Source: Prevotella sp.
Lineage (GTDB): Bacteria; Bacteroidota; Bacteroidia; Bacteroidales; Bacteroidaceae
Assembly (NCBI GenBank): GCA_017617615.1
Contig: JAFZVV010000011.1
Coordinates: 248,001 to 312,000 of the forward strand
Length of the DNA: 64,000 nt
Reading direction: 5' to 3'
Below the pieces are notes generated by a model. That model did not search any database. It worked only from the letters and a program-made list of their open reading frames with translations, and was not told the origin of the DNA. Position numbers and translations under genes: made by a program. Of this stretch, positions 54,104 through 62,235 are shown in pieces; positions within the stretch are counted from its first letter, which is position 1, and the number at the start of each line of letters is the position of its first letter.

Positions 54104-55069
54104 ATGCGCAAAGTAATAGGAATCGGGGAAACCGTGCTCGACATCATCTTCAAGAACGAGCAGCCCATAGGTGCCGTACCCGGCGGCTCCGTATTCAATG
54201 GCATCATCTCGCTCGGACGTTCGGGCGTCAATGCCTCGTTCATCAGCGAGGCAGGCAACGACCGTGTGGGGAAGAACATCATCAAGTTTCTCAACGACAA
54301 CCATGTCGACGCAAAAGACATCTACGTTTACCCTGAGAGCAAGTCACCCATCTCACTCGCTTTCCTCGACGAGAACAACGATGCCGAATACCTGTTCTAC
54401 AAAGACCACGGTCACGACCAGCTCGACTTCATCTACCCCGAGGTCAATCCCGACGATATCGTGATGTATGGTTCCTACTATGCCGTCAATCCCGTGATAC
54501 GCCCACAAGTACTGGGATTCCTCGACCATGCCCGCAATCACGGAGCCATCCTCTATTATGACGTGAATTTCCGTCCGTCGCACAAGAACGACGTGATGAA
54601 AATCACGCCCAACCTGCTGGAAAACCTCGAGTATGCCGACTTCGTGCGTGGCAGCGTGGATGACTTCCGCGTGCTCTACAACAAAGAAGACCCCGATAAG
54701 ATTTACAATGCCGAGGTGTCGTTCTACTGCAAGAACTTCATCTGCACCAACGGTACACAGAACGTGGAGCTGCGCGCCACACGGGGAATCAAGAAGAGCT
54801 ATCCCATCATCCAGACCACCACAGTGAGCACCATCGGTGCCGGCGACAACTTCAATGCCGGTTTCGTCTATGGCCTGATGCGCTACGGCATCACCCGTGA
54901 AGCCCTTGAGCGTGGCATTCCCGCCCGCATCTGGGACAAGGTCATCCACTGGGCACAGATGTTCTCTGCCAACTGCTGCCAGAGCATCAACAACTCCATC
55001 TCCATCGATTTCGGCATCCAGATGGCCGCCGACGCAAAAGAGGAGAAAGACACCTATCTCGAATGGTAA
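54104..55069 (+). CDS. PfkB family carbohydrate kinase
   Basis: 321 residues from ATG 54104 (54095 is also possible). PfkB fold: VIGIGETVLDIIF, the PGGSVFNGIISLGRSG di-glycine site, and the phosphate-binding STIGAGDNFNAGF with catalytic Asp. Likely a fructokinase, but ribose, adenosine or tagatose-6-P are not excluded. Leader is very short (8-17 nt after the predicted transcription start). Preceded by three tandem promoter elements, suggesting high expression. Confidence 0.9.
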   Translation: MRKVIGIGETVLDIIFKNEQPIGAVPGGSVFNGIISLGRSGVNASFISEAGNDRVGKNIIKFLNDNHVDAKDIYVYPESKSPISLAFLDENNDAEYLFYKDHGHDQLDFIYPEVNPDDIVMYGSYYAVNPVIRPQVLGFLDHARNHGAILYYDVNFRPSHKNDVMKITPNLLENLEYADFVRGSVDDFRVLYNKEDPDKIYNAEVSFYCKNFICTNGTQNVELRATRGIKKSYPIIQTTTVSTIGAGDNFNAGFVYGLMRYGITREALERGIPARIWDKVIHWAQMFSANCCQSINNSISIDFGIQMAADAKEEKDTYLEW

Positions 55070-55111
55070 ATAACTGAGAATCAATATTATAAAGAAAAAT
55101 CACAACACATT

Positions 55112-56305
55112 ATGACAACCATTACCGACAATATCTTCTATGTGGGCGTCAACGACCGCAACAAGAACCTTTTCGAGGGTCTGTGGCCATTGCCCAACGG
55201 TGTTTCCTATAACTCCTATCTCATCGTCGATGAAAAAGTATGTCTGGTCGACACGGTAGAGGTAGACTTCTTCACGCAGTTCATCGAGAACATCCACGAG
55301 ATCATCGGCGACCGACCCATCGACTACCTCATCGTCAACCATATGGAGCCCGACCACAGCGGTTCCATCGCCCTCATCCGCAAATACTACCCTGAGGTGC
55401 AGGTCATTGGCAACAAGAAGACCTTCGGCATGCTCAGCGGGTTCTACGGCATCAGCGACAATGAACTCGAAGTGAAGAACGGTGACACCCTCTCGCTGGG
55501 AAGCCACCAACTGCAGTTCGTCCTCACACCGATGGTGCACTGGCCCGAGACCATGGTCACCCTCGACACCACCGCCCACGTGCTCTTCTCCGGTGATGCC
55601 TTCGGCTGCTTCGGCGCCCTCAACGGCGGTGTCATCGACAGCGAAATCTGCTGCGACACCTTCTGGCTCGAGATGGTGCGCTACTACTCCAACATCGTGG
55701 GCAAATACGGCACTCCCGTACAGAACGCCCTGAAGAAACTCGCTGGCGTGGAACTCAACTACATCTGTTCCACCCACGGACCGGTGTGGCACGACCATAT
55801 TGAGCGCGTCATCGGTCTCTACGACCGCATGAGCCGCTACGAGACCGACGAGGGCATCGTCATCTGCTACGGCACGATGTACGGCAACACCGAGCGCATG
55901 GCCGAGGCCATCGCACGTGCCGCAAGCAAGGCAGGCATCAAGAACATCGTGGTCTACAACGTGTCGAAGACCCACCACTCGTATATCCTTCGCGACATCT
56001 TCCGCTACAAGGCCCTCATCGCAGGAGCACCCACCTACAACACCAGCCTCTACCACGAGATGGACGTACTCCTCTCCGAGGTGGCGCACAAAGACATCAA
56101 GAACCATCTCTTCGGATGGTTTGGCAGCTTCGGCTGGGCGAGCAAAGCCGTAGCCAAGATACAGGAATGGAACGACAACGCCTTGCATTTCGAAGCCGTA
56201 GGCACACCGGTGGAGATGAAGCAGGCCATGAATGCCGACACCCTGTCGCAATGCGAGGCACTGGGACGTGCCATGGCCGAGCGACTCATCGCCGATCGCA
56301 AATAA
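55112..56305 (+). CDS. Flavodiiron protein (FprA / A-type flavoprotein)
   Basis: 397 residues. Metallo-beta-lactamase-like diiron domain (about 1-245) with ligands in VNHMEPDHSGS, TPMVHWPETM, SGDAFGCFGAL and STHGPVWHDH; flavodoxin domain (about 253-397) with FMN loop YGTMYGNTERMA. Reduces O2 to water and/or NO to N2O, protecting an anaerobe from oxygen exposure. Partner rubredoxin is not nearby. Confidence 0.95.
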   Translation: MTTITDNIFYVGVNDRNKNLFEGLWPLPNGVSYNSYLIVDEKVCLVDTVEVDFFTQFIENIHEIIGDRPIDYLIVNHMEPDHSGSIALIRKYYPEVQVIGNKKTFGMLSGFYGISDNELEVKNGDTLSLGSHQLQFVLTPMVHWPETMVTLDTTAHVLFSGDAFGCFGALNGGVIDSEICCDTFWLEMVRYYSNIVGKYGTPVQNALKKLAGVELNYICSTHGPVWHDHIERVIGLYDRMSRYETDEGIVICYGTMYGNTERMAEAIARAASKAGIKNIVVYNVSKTHHSYILRDIFRYKALIAGAPTYNTSLYHEMDVLLSEVAHKDIKNHLFGWFGSFGWASKAVAKIQEWNDNALHFEAVGTPVEMKQAMNADTLSQCEALGRAMAERLIADRK

Positions 56306-56323
56306 CACCGAGACTTACCACTG

Positions 56324-57418
56324 ATGAGGCCCACCGACTTACAATCCAAAGTCATTGCGTTCATGCGCTTCCCACTCGTGGTGCTGTTGCTGTTCATGCA
56401 CTGCAACTTCACCACCTTGGGCGGCGAATGGGCTTCATTGCCTTTTGCCAGCAAGTTCATCGACATTTTCTCGCAGCGGGTGGCACCCATCGTCTTCCCC
56501 GTATCCTTCTTCATCTCAGGATACCTGTTCTTCAAGACCGGGCAGTTCTCCTTCGACATCTATATCAAGAAACTTATCCGGCGGTTGCAGTCGCTCTTCG
56601 TTCCCTACCTGTTGTGGAACCTCATCTACCTGCTGCTGGCCATCATCCTGGGACTCTTCATCAGCAAGATGCCCATACTCGGCATCCCCTTCGACGACCT
56701 GACCTTCGTCGGGTCGCTGAAAGCCTTGTGGAACATCGCGCTCGTTCGCGGTGACAATGTCACGGCGGCACCCATCGCCATACAATTCTGGTTTGTACGC
56801 GACCTGATGGTGGCCATGGTGTGCTCACCCCTCATCTATTTCGCCGTGAAGTGGTTCATCCGCCTCTCCGGGCGCAGGCCATTGGTGCGCTATCTCTTCT
56901 TCCTCGTCATCCTCTTCGCCATCGGCTATTGTCCGCAAATCACGGGTATCAACCCCGATGGGTGGCTATTCTTCGCCTATGGGGCATATTTCGGCATCAA
57001 GAAGAAAGAGTTTATCGTGGCCATGTTGCCTTACGCCCTTCCATCCTTCATCGTGCTGTGCGCCATCATCGGCATCGAGCAATTGCTCCCCTGTGGGTTC
57101 ATCTACCGGCTGGAATACGTGGTAGGTCTGATATTTGTCATCTCGCTCACCACAGTCATGGTGCGTGCCGGCACATGGTACGTGAACATGACGCTTTCCA
57201 ATGGCAGTTTCTTTATCTTCGCCTACCATTATATTTTGCTCGGATTCATCATCTGGCTGTATGGCACCGACACATTCACCCCTCACAGCGCCTGGCTGGC
57301 GTTGCTCATGTATGTGCTTGCCGTGGCCGTCGTGGTGTTCTTCGGACTGATTTTCTATTGGCTCATGCGCACCCGACTGCCCTTCATCACCTATATCCTC
57401 ATGGGAGGAAGGAGATGA
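56324..57418 (+). CDS. Acyltransferase family 3 integral membrane protein
   Basis: 364 residues, about ten hydrophobic helices. Acyl_transf_3-like N-terminus (VIAFMRFPLVVLLLFMHCNF), where the usual catalytic His lies in the first helix. Family members O-acetylate surface glycans. Follows the flavodiiron gene by 18 bases with no functional link evident. Confidence 0.8.
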   Translation: MRPTDLQSKVIAFMRFPLVVLLLFMHCNFTTLGGEWASLPFASKFIDIFSQRVAPIVFPVSFFISGYLFFKTGQFSFDIYIKKLIRRLQSLFVPYLLWNLIYLLLAIILGLFISKMPILGIPFDDLTFVGSLKALWNIALVRGDNVTAAPIAIQFWFVRDLMVAMVCSPLIYFAVKWFIRLSGRRPLVRYLFFLVILFAIGYCPQITGINPDGWLFFAYGAYFGIKKKEFIVAMLPYALPSFIVLCAIIGIEQLLPCGFIYRLEYVVGLIFVISLTTVMVRAGTWYVNMTLSNGSFFIFAYHYILLGFIIWLYGTDTFTPHSAWLALLMYVLAVAVVVFFGLIFYWLMRTRLPFITYILMGGRR

Positions 57419-57420
57419 GA

Positions 57421-57468
57421 AAGGTTTGAGATTGGAGATTTAAAATGAGGATTGGAAATGAGAATTAG
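57421..57468 (+). repeat. Heptad-like repeat reaching into the LOG gene start
   Basis: Imperfect GGTTTGA/GAGATTT/GAGGATT units fill the gap after the acyltransferase gene and extend across the ATG at 57458. Confidence 0.65.
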
Positions 57469-58012
57469 TGTATTTTGTTCGGCCAATAAGAATATTGACC
57501 CGTTGTTCTTTGAGAAGACAACGCAACTGGGTCATTGGATGGGCAGCAACGGACATACCCTGGTGTATGGTGGCTGTGACATGGGACTGATGGAATGCGT
57601 GGCGAAGGCCGTGCACGAGACAGGCGGACATGTGGTGGGTGTAGTGCCCTCCATCCTCGAACGAGGCGGACATGCCTCCACGTTCATCGACGAACTCATC
57701 CGCTGCGAAACGCTCGACGAGCGCAAGCATCTGATGCTGGAAAACAGCGAAGTGGCAGTGGCCTTGCCCGGTGGCATCGGCACCCTCGACGAGGTGTTCT
57801 CCATGGCATCACAGGCCACACTGGGCTACCATCACAAGCAAGTGCTGGTCTACGACATGGGCCATTTCTGGCAACCGCTGGAAACATTGCTCAACCACTT
57901 GCAAGGTCAGGGTCTCTTGCGGGGTGATTACCACCAACTCATCTCGTTCTTCCACACGGTAGAAGAATTGGAAACACATCTCATCCACATCAATACACAC
58001 GACCAACGTTAG
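57458..58012 (+). CDS. LOG-family nucleotide 5'-monophosphate phosphoribohydrolase (TIGR00730)
   Basis: 184 residues from ATG 57458 (MRISVFCSANKNI). Rossmann fold with GHTLVYGGCDMGLME, the ERKHLMLENSEVAVALPGGIGTLDEVF catalytic stretch. Family enzymes release ribose-5-phosphate from nucleoside monophosphates (often annotated as lysine decarboxylase by mistake). Its start codon lies within a heptad-type repeat. Confidence 0.9.
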   Translation: MRISVFCSANKNIDPLFFEKTTQLGHWMGSNGHTLVYGGCDMGLMECVAKAVHETGGHVVGVVPSILERGGHASTFIDELIRCETLDERKHLMLENSEVAVALPGGIGTLDEVFSMASQATLGYHHKQVLVYDMGHFWQPLETLLNHLQGQGLLRGDYHQLISFFHTVEELETHLIHINTHDQR

Positions 58013-58071
58013 CCAAAAGCGGAAAAACGTCATCAAAAATAAACAAATAATACATTTTTCCGCCAAAATAA

Positions 58072-58102
58072 TTGCTCTATTCACGGGAAATGCCTATTTT
58101 TG
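58072..58102 (+). promoter_or_regulatory. Promoter for lrp and the C26-M19 fusion gene
   Basis: TTG 58072-58074, 20 bases, TATTTTTG 58095-58102; 55 bases before the ATG. Confidence 0.65.
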
Positions 58103-58157
58103 CTTTCAAAATGTCAATAATAGGTAAGATTTCCAAACACTAAAAACGATTATCGAT

Positions 58158-58646
58158 ATGGCAATAGACAAAATCGACAAATTAGACAAGAAAATACTCG
58201 GCATCCTCTCACAGAACGCACGCATCCCGTTCAAGGACGTAGCAGCGAAATGTGATGTTTCCCGGGCGGCCATCCACCAACGTGTACAACACCTGATTGA
58301 AAATGGTGTCATCACGGGGAGCAGTTTCGACATCAACCCCAAGAGCCTCGGCTACTCTACATGCACCTATGTGGGCATCACGCTCGAAAGAGGAAGCATG
58401 TACAAAACCGTGTGCGAGCGACTCATCCACATTCCCGAAATCGTGGAATGCCACTTCACTACAGGCCCCTATACCATGTTGGTGAAACTCTATGCCCGCG
58501 ACAACGAACAGCTTATGGAACTGCTCAACAGCCAGTTGCAGAGCATTCCCGGCGTAGTGGCTACCGAGACGCTCATCTCGCTCGAACAGAGTATCAAGCG
58601 CGAGATTCCCGTGAATACTGCCGACGACAACACTTCCATCTTATGA
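58158..58646 (+). CDS. Lrp/AsnC family transcriptional regulator
   Basis: 162 residues. N-terminal winged HTH (DKIDKLDKKILGILSQNARIPFKDVAAKCDVSRAAIHQRV region, residues 4-45) and a RAM ligand-binding domain with CTYVGITLERGSM and VECHFTTGPYTMLVKLY. Such proteins sense amino acids. Overlaps the next gene by four bases, so it is translationally coupled to a peptidase fusion and may regulate it in response to amino acids. Confidence 0.94.
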   Translation: MAIDKIDKLDKKILGILSQNARIPFKDVAAKCDVSRAAIHQRVQHLIENGVITGSSFDINPKSLGYSTCTYVGITLERGSMYKTVCERLIHIPEIVECHFTTGPYTMLVKLYARDNEQLMELLNSQLQSIPGVVATETLISLEQSIKREIPVNTADDNTSIL

Positions 58647-60475
58647 GTTCATTCAACCTTAACACCCATCTCGACGAAATATACGCATCGTTTCCCGAAG
58701 GCAAGCGCAAGCCCATCATCGGCATCACTGCCAATTTCTGGAACGGCGAGGCAACCATGGCCAAGGCCTACTACCAGCAAGTGGCAGATGCCGGCGGCAC
58801 ACCCGTACTCATCCCACCCGTCAACGACAAGGACATCATCGTGAGCACCCTCTCGGGTATAGACGGACTGCTGCTCTCGGGCGGAGCCGACATCAACCCC
58901 CTGTGGTCGGGCGAGGAGCCATTGCCACAACTGCATCACATCAACGCTTCGCGCGACCTGCCCGAACTACTCATCACGCAGTTGGCATACAACCGCCAGA
59001 TTCCCATCCTTGGTATCTGCCGTGGCATACAGACCCTTGTTACCGCCCTTGGCGGCAAGGTGACCCAGGACATTGACACCGCTATGCAGGAGGCCGCTGC
59101 CGAAGAGGCTGCCGACAAGAAGAAGTCGAAACGCGCTGCCCAGGAACCAGAAGCCCGTCCCATCCGCATCAAGCACAGCCAGGACGGCGACCGCAACCTT
59201 CCCACCCATTCCGTTAATGTGGAGAAAGACTCTATGCTCTACCGTCTCTACAAGAGCGAGAAACTCTATGTGAACTCGTTCCACCACCAGGCAGTGGCCA
59301 ACCCAGGCAAGCGTTTCAAGGTGACCGCCAAGTCACCCGATGGCGTGATAGAGGCCGTGGAGAGCAGCGAATACAAACCCATCCTCGGTGTGCAGTGGCA
59401 TCCCGAGTGCATGGAGACTGAGGGCCTCCGCCTCTTCGAATGGCTGGTGGCACAAGCCAACAACTTCCATCTAGCGAAACGGCTGCACGACCGCATCCTC
59501 ACCCTTGACACCCATTGCGACACCCCGATGTTCTTCCATCAAGACATCAAGTTCGACCAGCGCGACCCCCGCATCCTCGTCGACCTGCACAAAATGACCG
59601 ACGGGCGCCAGGATGCCGTCATCATGGCGGCCTACCTACCTCAGCCCAAGATGGGAGAGAGTTTCTCATCGAAGGTGCACTTCGATGTAAGTACCCCCAT
59701 GGAGTATGCCGACTTTATCTTCGACAAGATCGAGGCCATCGTCAGGAGCAACCGCAAATACATCAGCATCGCCCGTACTCCTGCCGACCTCTTTGAGGAC
59801 AAGCGCAAAGGTCGCAAATCAATCTTGTTCGGTATCGAGAACGGCATCGCCCTCAACCACGACACCGCCAACGTGAAGCACTTCGCACAACGCGGGGTAG
59901 TATACATCACCCTGTGCCACAATGGCGACAACGACATCTGCGACAGTGCCAAAGGATGCGACACCAACCACGGCGTGAGCAAGTTTGGCGAGAAGGTCAT
60001 CCGTGAGATGAACCACGAGGGCATCATGGTAGACCTGAGCCATGCCAGCGAACAGAGTTTCTTCGATGCCCTTGAAATCAGCAAGACACCCATCGTGTGC
60101 AGCCACAGTTGCTGTAAGGCCCTCTGCGACGTGCCCCGCAACCTCTCCGACGACCAGCTCCGTGCCCTCGCCCAAAAAGGCGGCGTGGCACATATCACCC
60201 TCTATGGCGGTTTCCTGCGCAAGGAGGGCGAGGCCACCATCCGCGATGCCATCGACCATCTCAACCATGCCGTGCGTATCATGGGCATCGACCATGTGGG
60301 TCTGGGCACCGACTTCGATGGCGACGGTGGCGTGAGGGGCCTGGCCGACTCTTCCGAGCTCATCAATTTCACACTGGCGCTGCTCAAGAACAAGTACAAC
60401 GAGCGCGACATCCAAAAGATCTGGGGCGGCAACTGGCTGCGTGTCATGGCACAGGTGCAGGCACTGGCCAAATAA
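58643..60475 (+). CDS. Fusion of C26 gamma-glutamyl hydrolase and M19 membrane-type dipeptidase
   Basis: 610 residues from ATG 58643. Residues 20-275: class I glutamine-amidotransferase fold of PuuD/C26 type, nucleophile Cys126 in GICRGIQTL and the His-Glu pair in GVQWHPECM. A Lys/Ala-rich insert (about 150-172) interrupts it. Residues 285-610: M19 dipeptidase with zinc ligands in TLDTHCDTP, FGIENG, VDLSHASE, CSHSCC and GLGTDFDGDGG. By family the first half cuts gamma-glutamyl amides and the second cuts dipeptides or D-amino acid peptides. No signal peptide. Coupled to an Lrp regulator. Confidence 0.93.
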   Translation: MSSFNLNTHLDEIYASFPEGKRKPIIGITANFWNGEATMAKAYYQQVADAGGTPVLIPPVNDKDIIVSTLSGIDGLLLSGGADINPLWSGEEPLPQLHHINASRDLPELLITQLAYNRQIPILGICRGIQTLVTALGGKVTQDIDTAMQEAAAEEAADKKKSKRAAQEPEARPIRIKHSQDGDRNLPTHSVNVEKDSMLYRLYKSEKLYVNSFHHQAVANPGKRFKVTAKSPDGVIEAVESSEYKPILGVQWHPECMETEGLRLFEWLVAQANNFHLAKRLHDRILTLDTHCDTPMFFHQDIKFDQRDPRILVDLHKMTDGRQDAVIMAAYLPQPKMGESFSSKVHFDVSTPMEYADFIFDKIEAIVRSNRKYISIARTPADLFEDKRKGRKSILFGIENGIALNHDTANVKHFAQRGVVYITLCHNGDNDICDSAKGCDTNHGVSKFGEKVIREMNHEGIMVDLSHASEQSFFDALEISKTPIVCSHSCCKALCDVPRNLSDDQLRALAQKGGVAHITLYGGFLRKEGEATIRDAIDHLNHAVRIMGIDHVGLGTDFDGDGGVRGLADSSELINFTLALLKNKYNERDIQKIWGGNWLRVMAQVQALAK

Positions 60476-60505
60476 GTTTCCCGCCACCACACATACTACA
60501 ACGAC

Positions 60506-61507
60506 ATGACCAAAAACTATATCATCAGCTGCACCATGGCCGCAGTGCTCTTCATCCTGTGTGGAGCGGCCTCTTGCCAACATGGCAAGAAAAAAATCCT
60601 TGAACCCATCACTGTCGCCCCACAAGGACCGCAGTTTGATTCCGACTCTGCCCTGGCTTTCTGCTACGGGCAATGCGCGTTCGGTCCACGTACGATGAAC
60701 AGCAAGGCACACGACGAGTGCGAGCAGTGGATAATCGACAAGTTCAAGGGCTATGGATGTGATGTAGAGACACAGAAGGCCACACTGAAGGGATACGACG
60801 GCACACCGCTCCGTGCCACCAACATTATCGCCCACTACCAAGTCGACAAGCCCAAGCATATCCTTATATGCGCCCACTGGGACAGCCGGCCCTGGGCCGA
60901 CAATGATCCTGACGAGGCCAACTGGCACACCCCGATTTTGGCAGCCAACGACGGTGCCAGTGGCGTGGCAGTGATGATTGAGTTGGCCCGCGTGCTGCAA
61001 CAGGTCGACTCACTCGACCTGGGTGTAGACTTCATTTGTTTCGATGCTGAAGACTGGGGCATACCGTTGTGGAGCGACCGTTCTGATGACAACACCTGGG
61101 CGCTGGGCGCACAGTACTGGTCGGAGCACCAGGAAAAGCAGCCGTATACCACTGCCTATGGCATCCTACTCGACATGGTAGGCGGACAAGGTGCCGAATT
61201 TTACCAAGAGGTGATGTCGCAAAAATATGCACCTCAAGTGGTGCAAAAGGTATGGAACGCAGCCCATGCTGCTGGCTATAGCCAGTATTTCCCCCGCGCT
61301 ATCGGGGGTGGTATCACCGACGACCACCTGCCCATCAACGAGAAAGCGGGCATCCCTACCATCGACATCATCCCCCACTACCCCAACTGTGCGCAGAGTT
61401 CGTTTGGCCCCACCTGGCATACCTTGGCCGACGATATGGACCATATCGACCCCAACACGCTGAAGGCGGTGGGTCAGACAGTCATCCAGGTATTGTTCAC
61501 GGAATAA
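60506..61507 (+). CDS. M28-family lipoprotein, glutaminyl-peptide cyclotransferase-like
   Basis: 333 residues. Lipoprotein signal with FILCGAASC. Single-zinc M28 fold: ICAHWDSRPWADND, NDGASGVAVMIELAR, DFICFDAEDWG, and GGGITDDHLPINEKAGIP with the late His. This layout is that of type II glutaminyl cyclases known from Porphyromonas and Prevotella, which convert N-terminal Gln to pyroglutamate. An aminopeptidase role is the alternative. 30 bases after the peptidase fusion. Confidence 0.85.
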   Translation: MTKNYIISCTMAAVLFILCGAASCQHGKKKILEPITVAPQGPQFDSDSALAFCYGQCAFGPRTMNSKAHDECEQWIIDKFKGYGCDVETQKATLKGYDGTPLRATNIIAHYQVDKPKHILICAHWDSRPWADNDPDEANWHTPILAANDGASGVAVMIELARVLQQVDSLDLGVDFICFDAEDWGIPLWSDRSDDNTWALGAQYWSEHQEKQPYTTAYGILLDMVGGQGAEFYQEVMSQKYAPQVVQKVWNAAHAAGYSQYFPRAIGGGITDDHLPINEKAGIPTIDIIPHYPNCAQSSFGPTWHTLADDMDHIDPNTLKAVGQTVIQVLFTE

Positions 61508-61531
61508 GTTTCAGGGAAAAGGGAGGCTCGT

Positions 61532-62161
61532 CTACAACTGTCCGGCTTCAACCATGAGCACCACACGCTCGGTGAGGCGGTCGGTGCTATCGGGCTTGTA
61601 CTTCTTTTTCAGACTGGCTCCGAAAGTCCAGGCAAAGGCCTGCCAGAAGCCGGCGCGGATGGGTCCCATGAAAGCTTTCACGATGTCATACGACGATGAG
61701 TTACACTCACGGTTCACCAGTTTGATAAGCAACTTGCCCTGCGAGTAGGTGAGTTTCTTCATCTTGGGCTTGTAGCGCTGGTAAATCTCATCCTCCACCT
61801 TCTTCATGTGGGCATCACGCGACTTCTTGTCGGGAATGGTCTGCAGCGTCTCGTAGGTCTCGCGGATAATCACATTCACCTCCTTGGCAATGGGCAGCAC
61901 CTTCTTCACATTGGCTACCAGCCGGTTGTAAGCCTGACGCTGTCGCTCGCTCTTGAGTTCCACCACGGGATACACATAGACGTTGTTCATCTCCAGGAAA
62001 AGCACACTGTCGCCATCGACCAAGGCCTTGGCCAATTTCACCGTGGGCACAAACGTAGGGTCGCCGGTATCGGGGGTGTCGCCCGCCACCTGACCGGAAG
62101 CCATCGCGCACCATAGGCACAGCACCACCCACAAGCCGAAGTATCGTCTCACTGTCTGCAT
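61532..62161 (-). CDS. DUF4294-like exported protein
   Basis: 209 residues. Signal peptide ending MASGQ. Matches DUF4294: SVLFLEMNNVYVYP, then a long charged helical section (about 70-130) and YSQGKLLIKLVNRECNSSSYDI. Conserved in Bacteroidetes, function unknown. Its transcript would be nearly leaderless given the promoter position. Confidence 0.8.
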   Translation of the reverse strand: MQTVRRYFGLWVVLCLWCAMASGQVAGDTPDTGDPTFVPTVKLAKALVDGDSVLFLEMNNVYVYPVVELKSERQRQAYNRLVANVKKVLPIAKEVNVIIRETYETLQTIPDKKSRDAHMKKVEDEIYQRYKPKMKKLTYSQGKLLIKLVNRECNSSSYDIVKAFMGPIRAGFWQAFAWTFGASLKKKYKPDSTDRLTERVVLMVEAGQL

Positions 62162-62168
62162 ACGGCGG

Positions 62169-62201
62169 CAAACTTACGCATTTTTTCGGAATTAACACAA
62201 A
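62169..62201 (-). promoter_or_regulatory. Promoter for the DUF4294 gene
   Basis: On the minus strand: TTTG (62201-62198), 21 bases, TAAGTTTG (62176-62169); the ATG at 62161 begins seven bases after the box. Confidence 0.7.
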
Positions 62202-62235
62202 ACTTCAATAAAAAACCACATTATTTAAGATTTAT

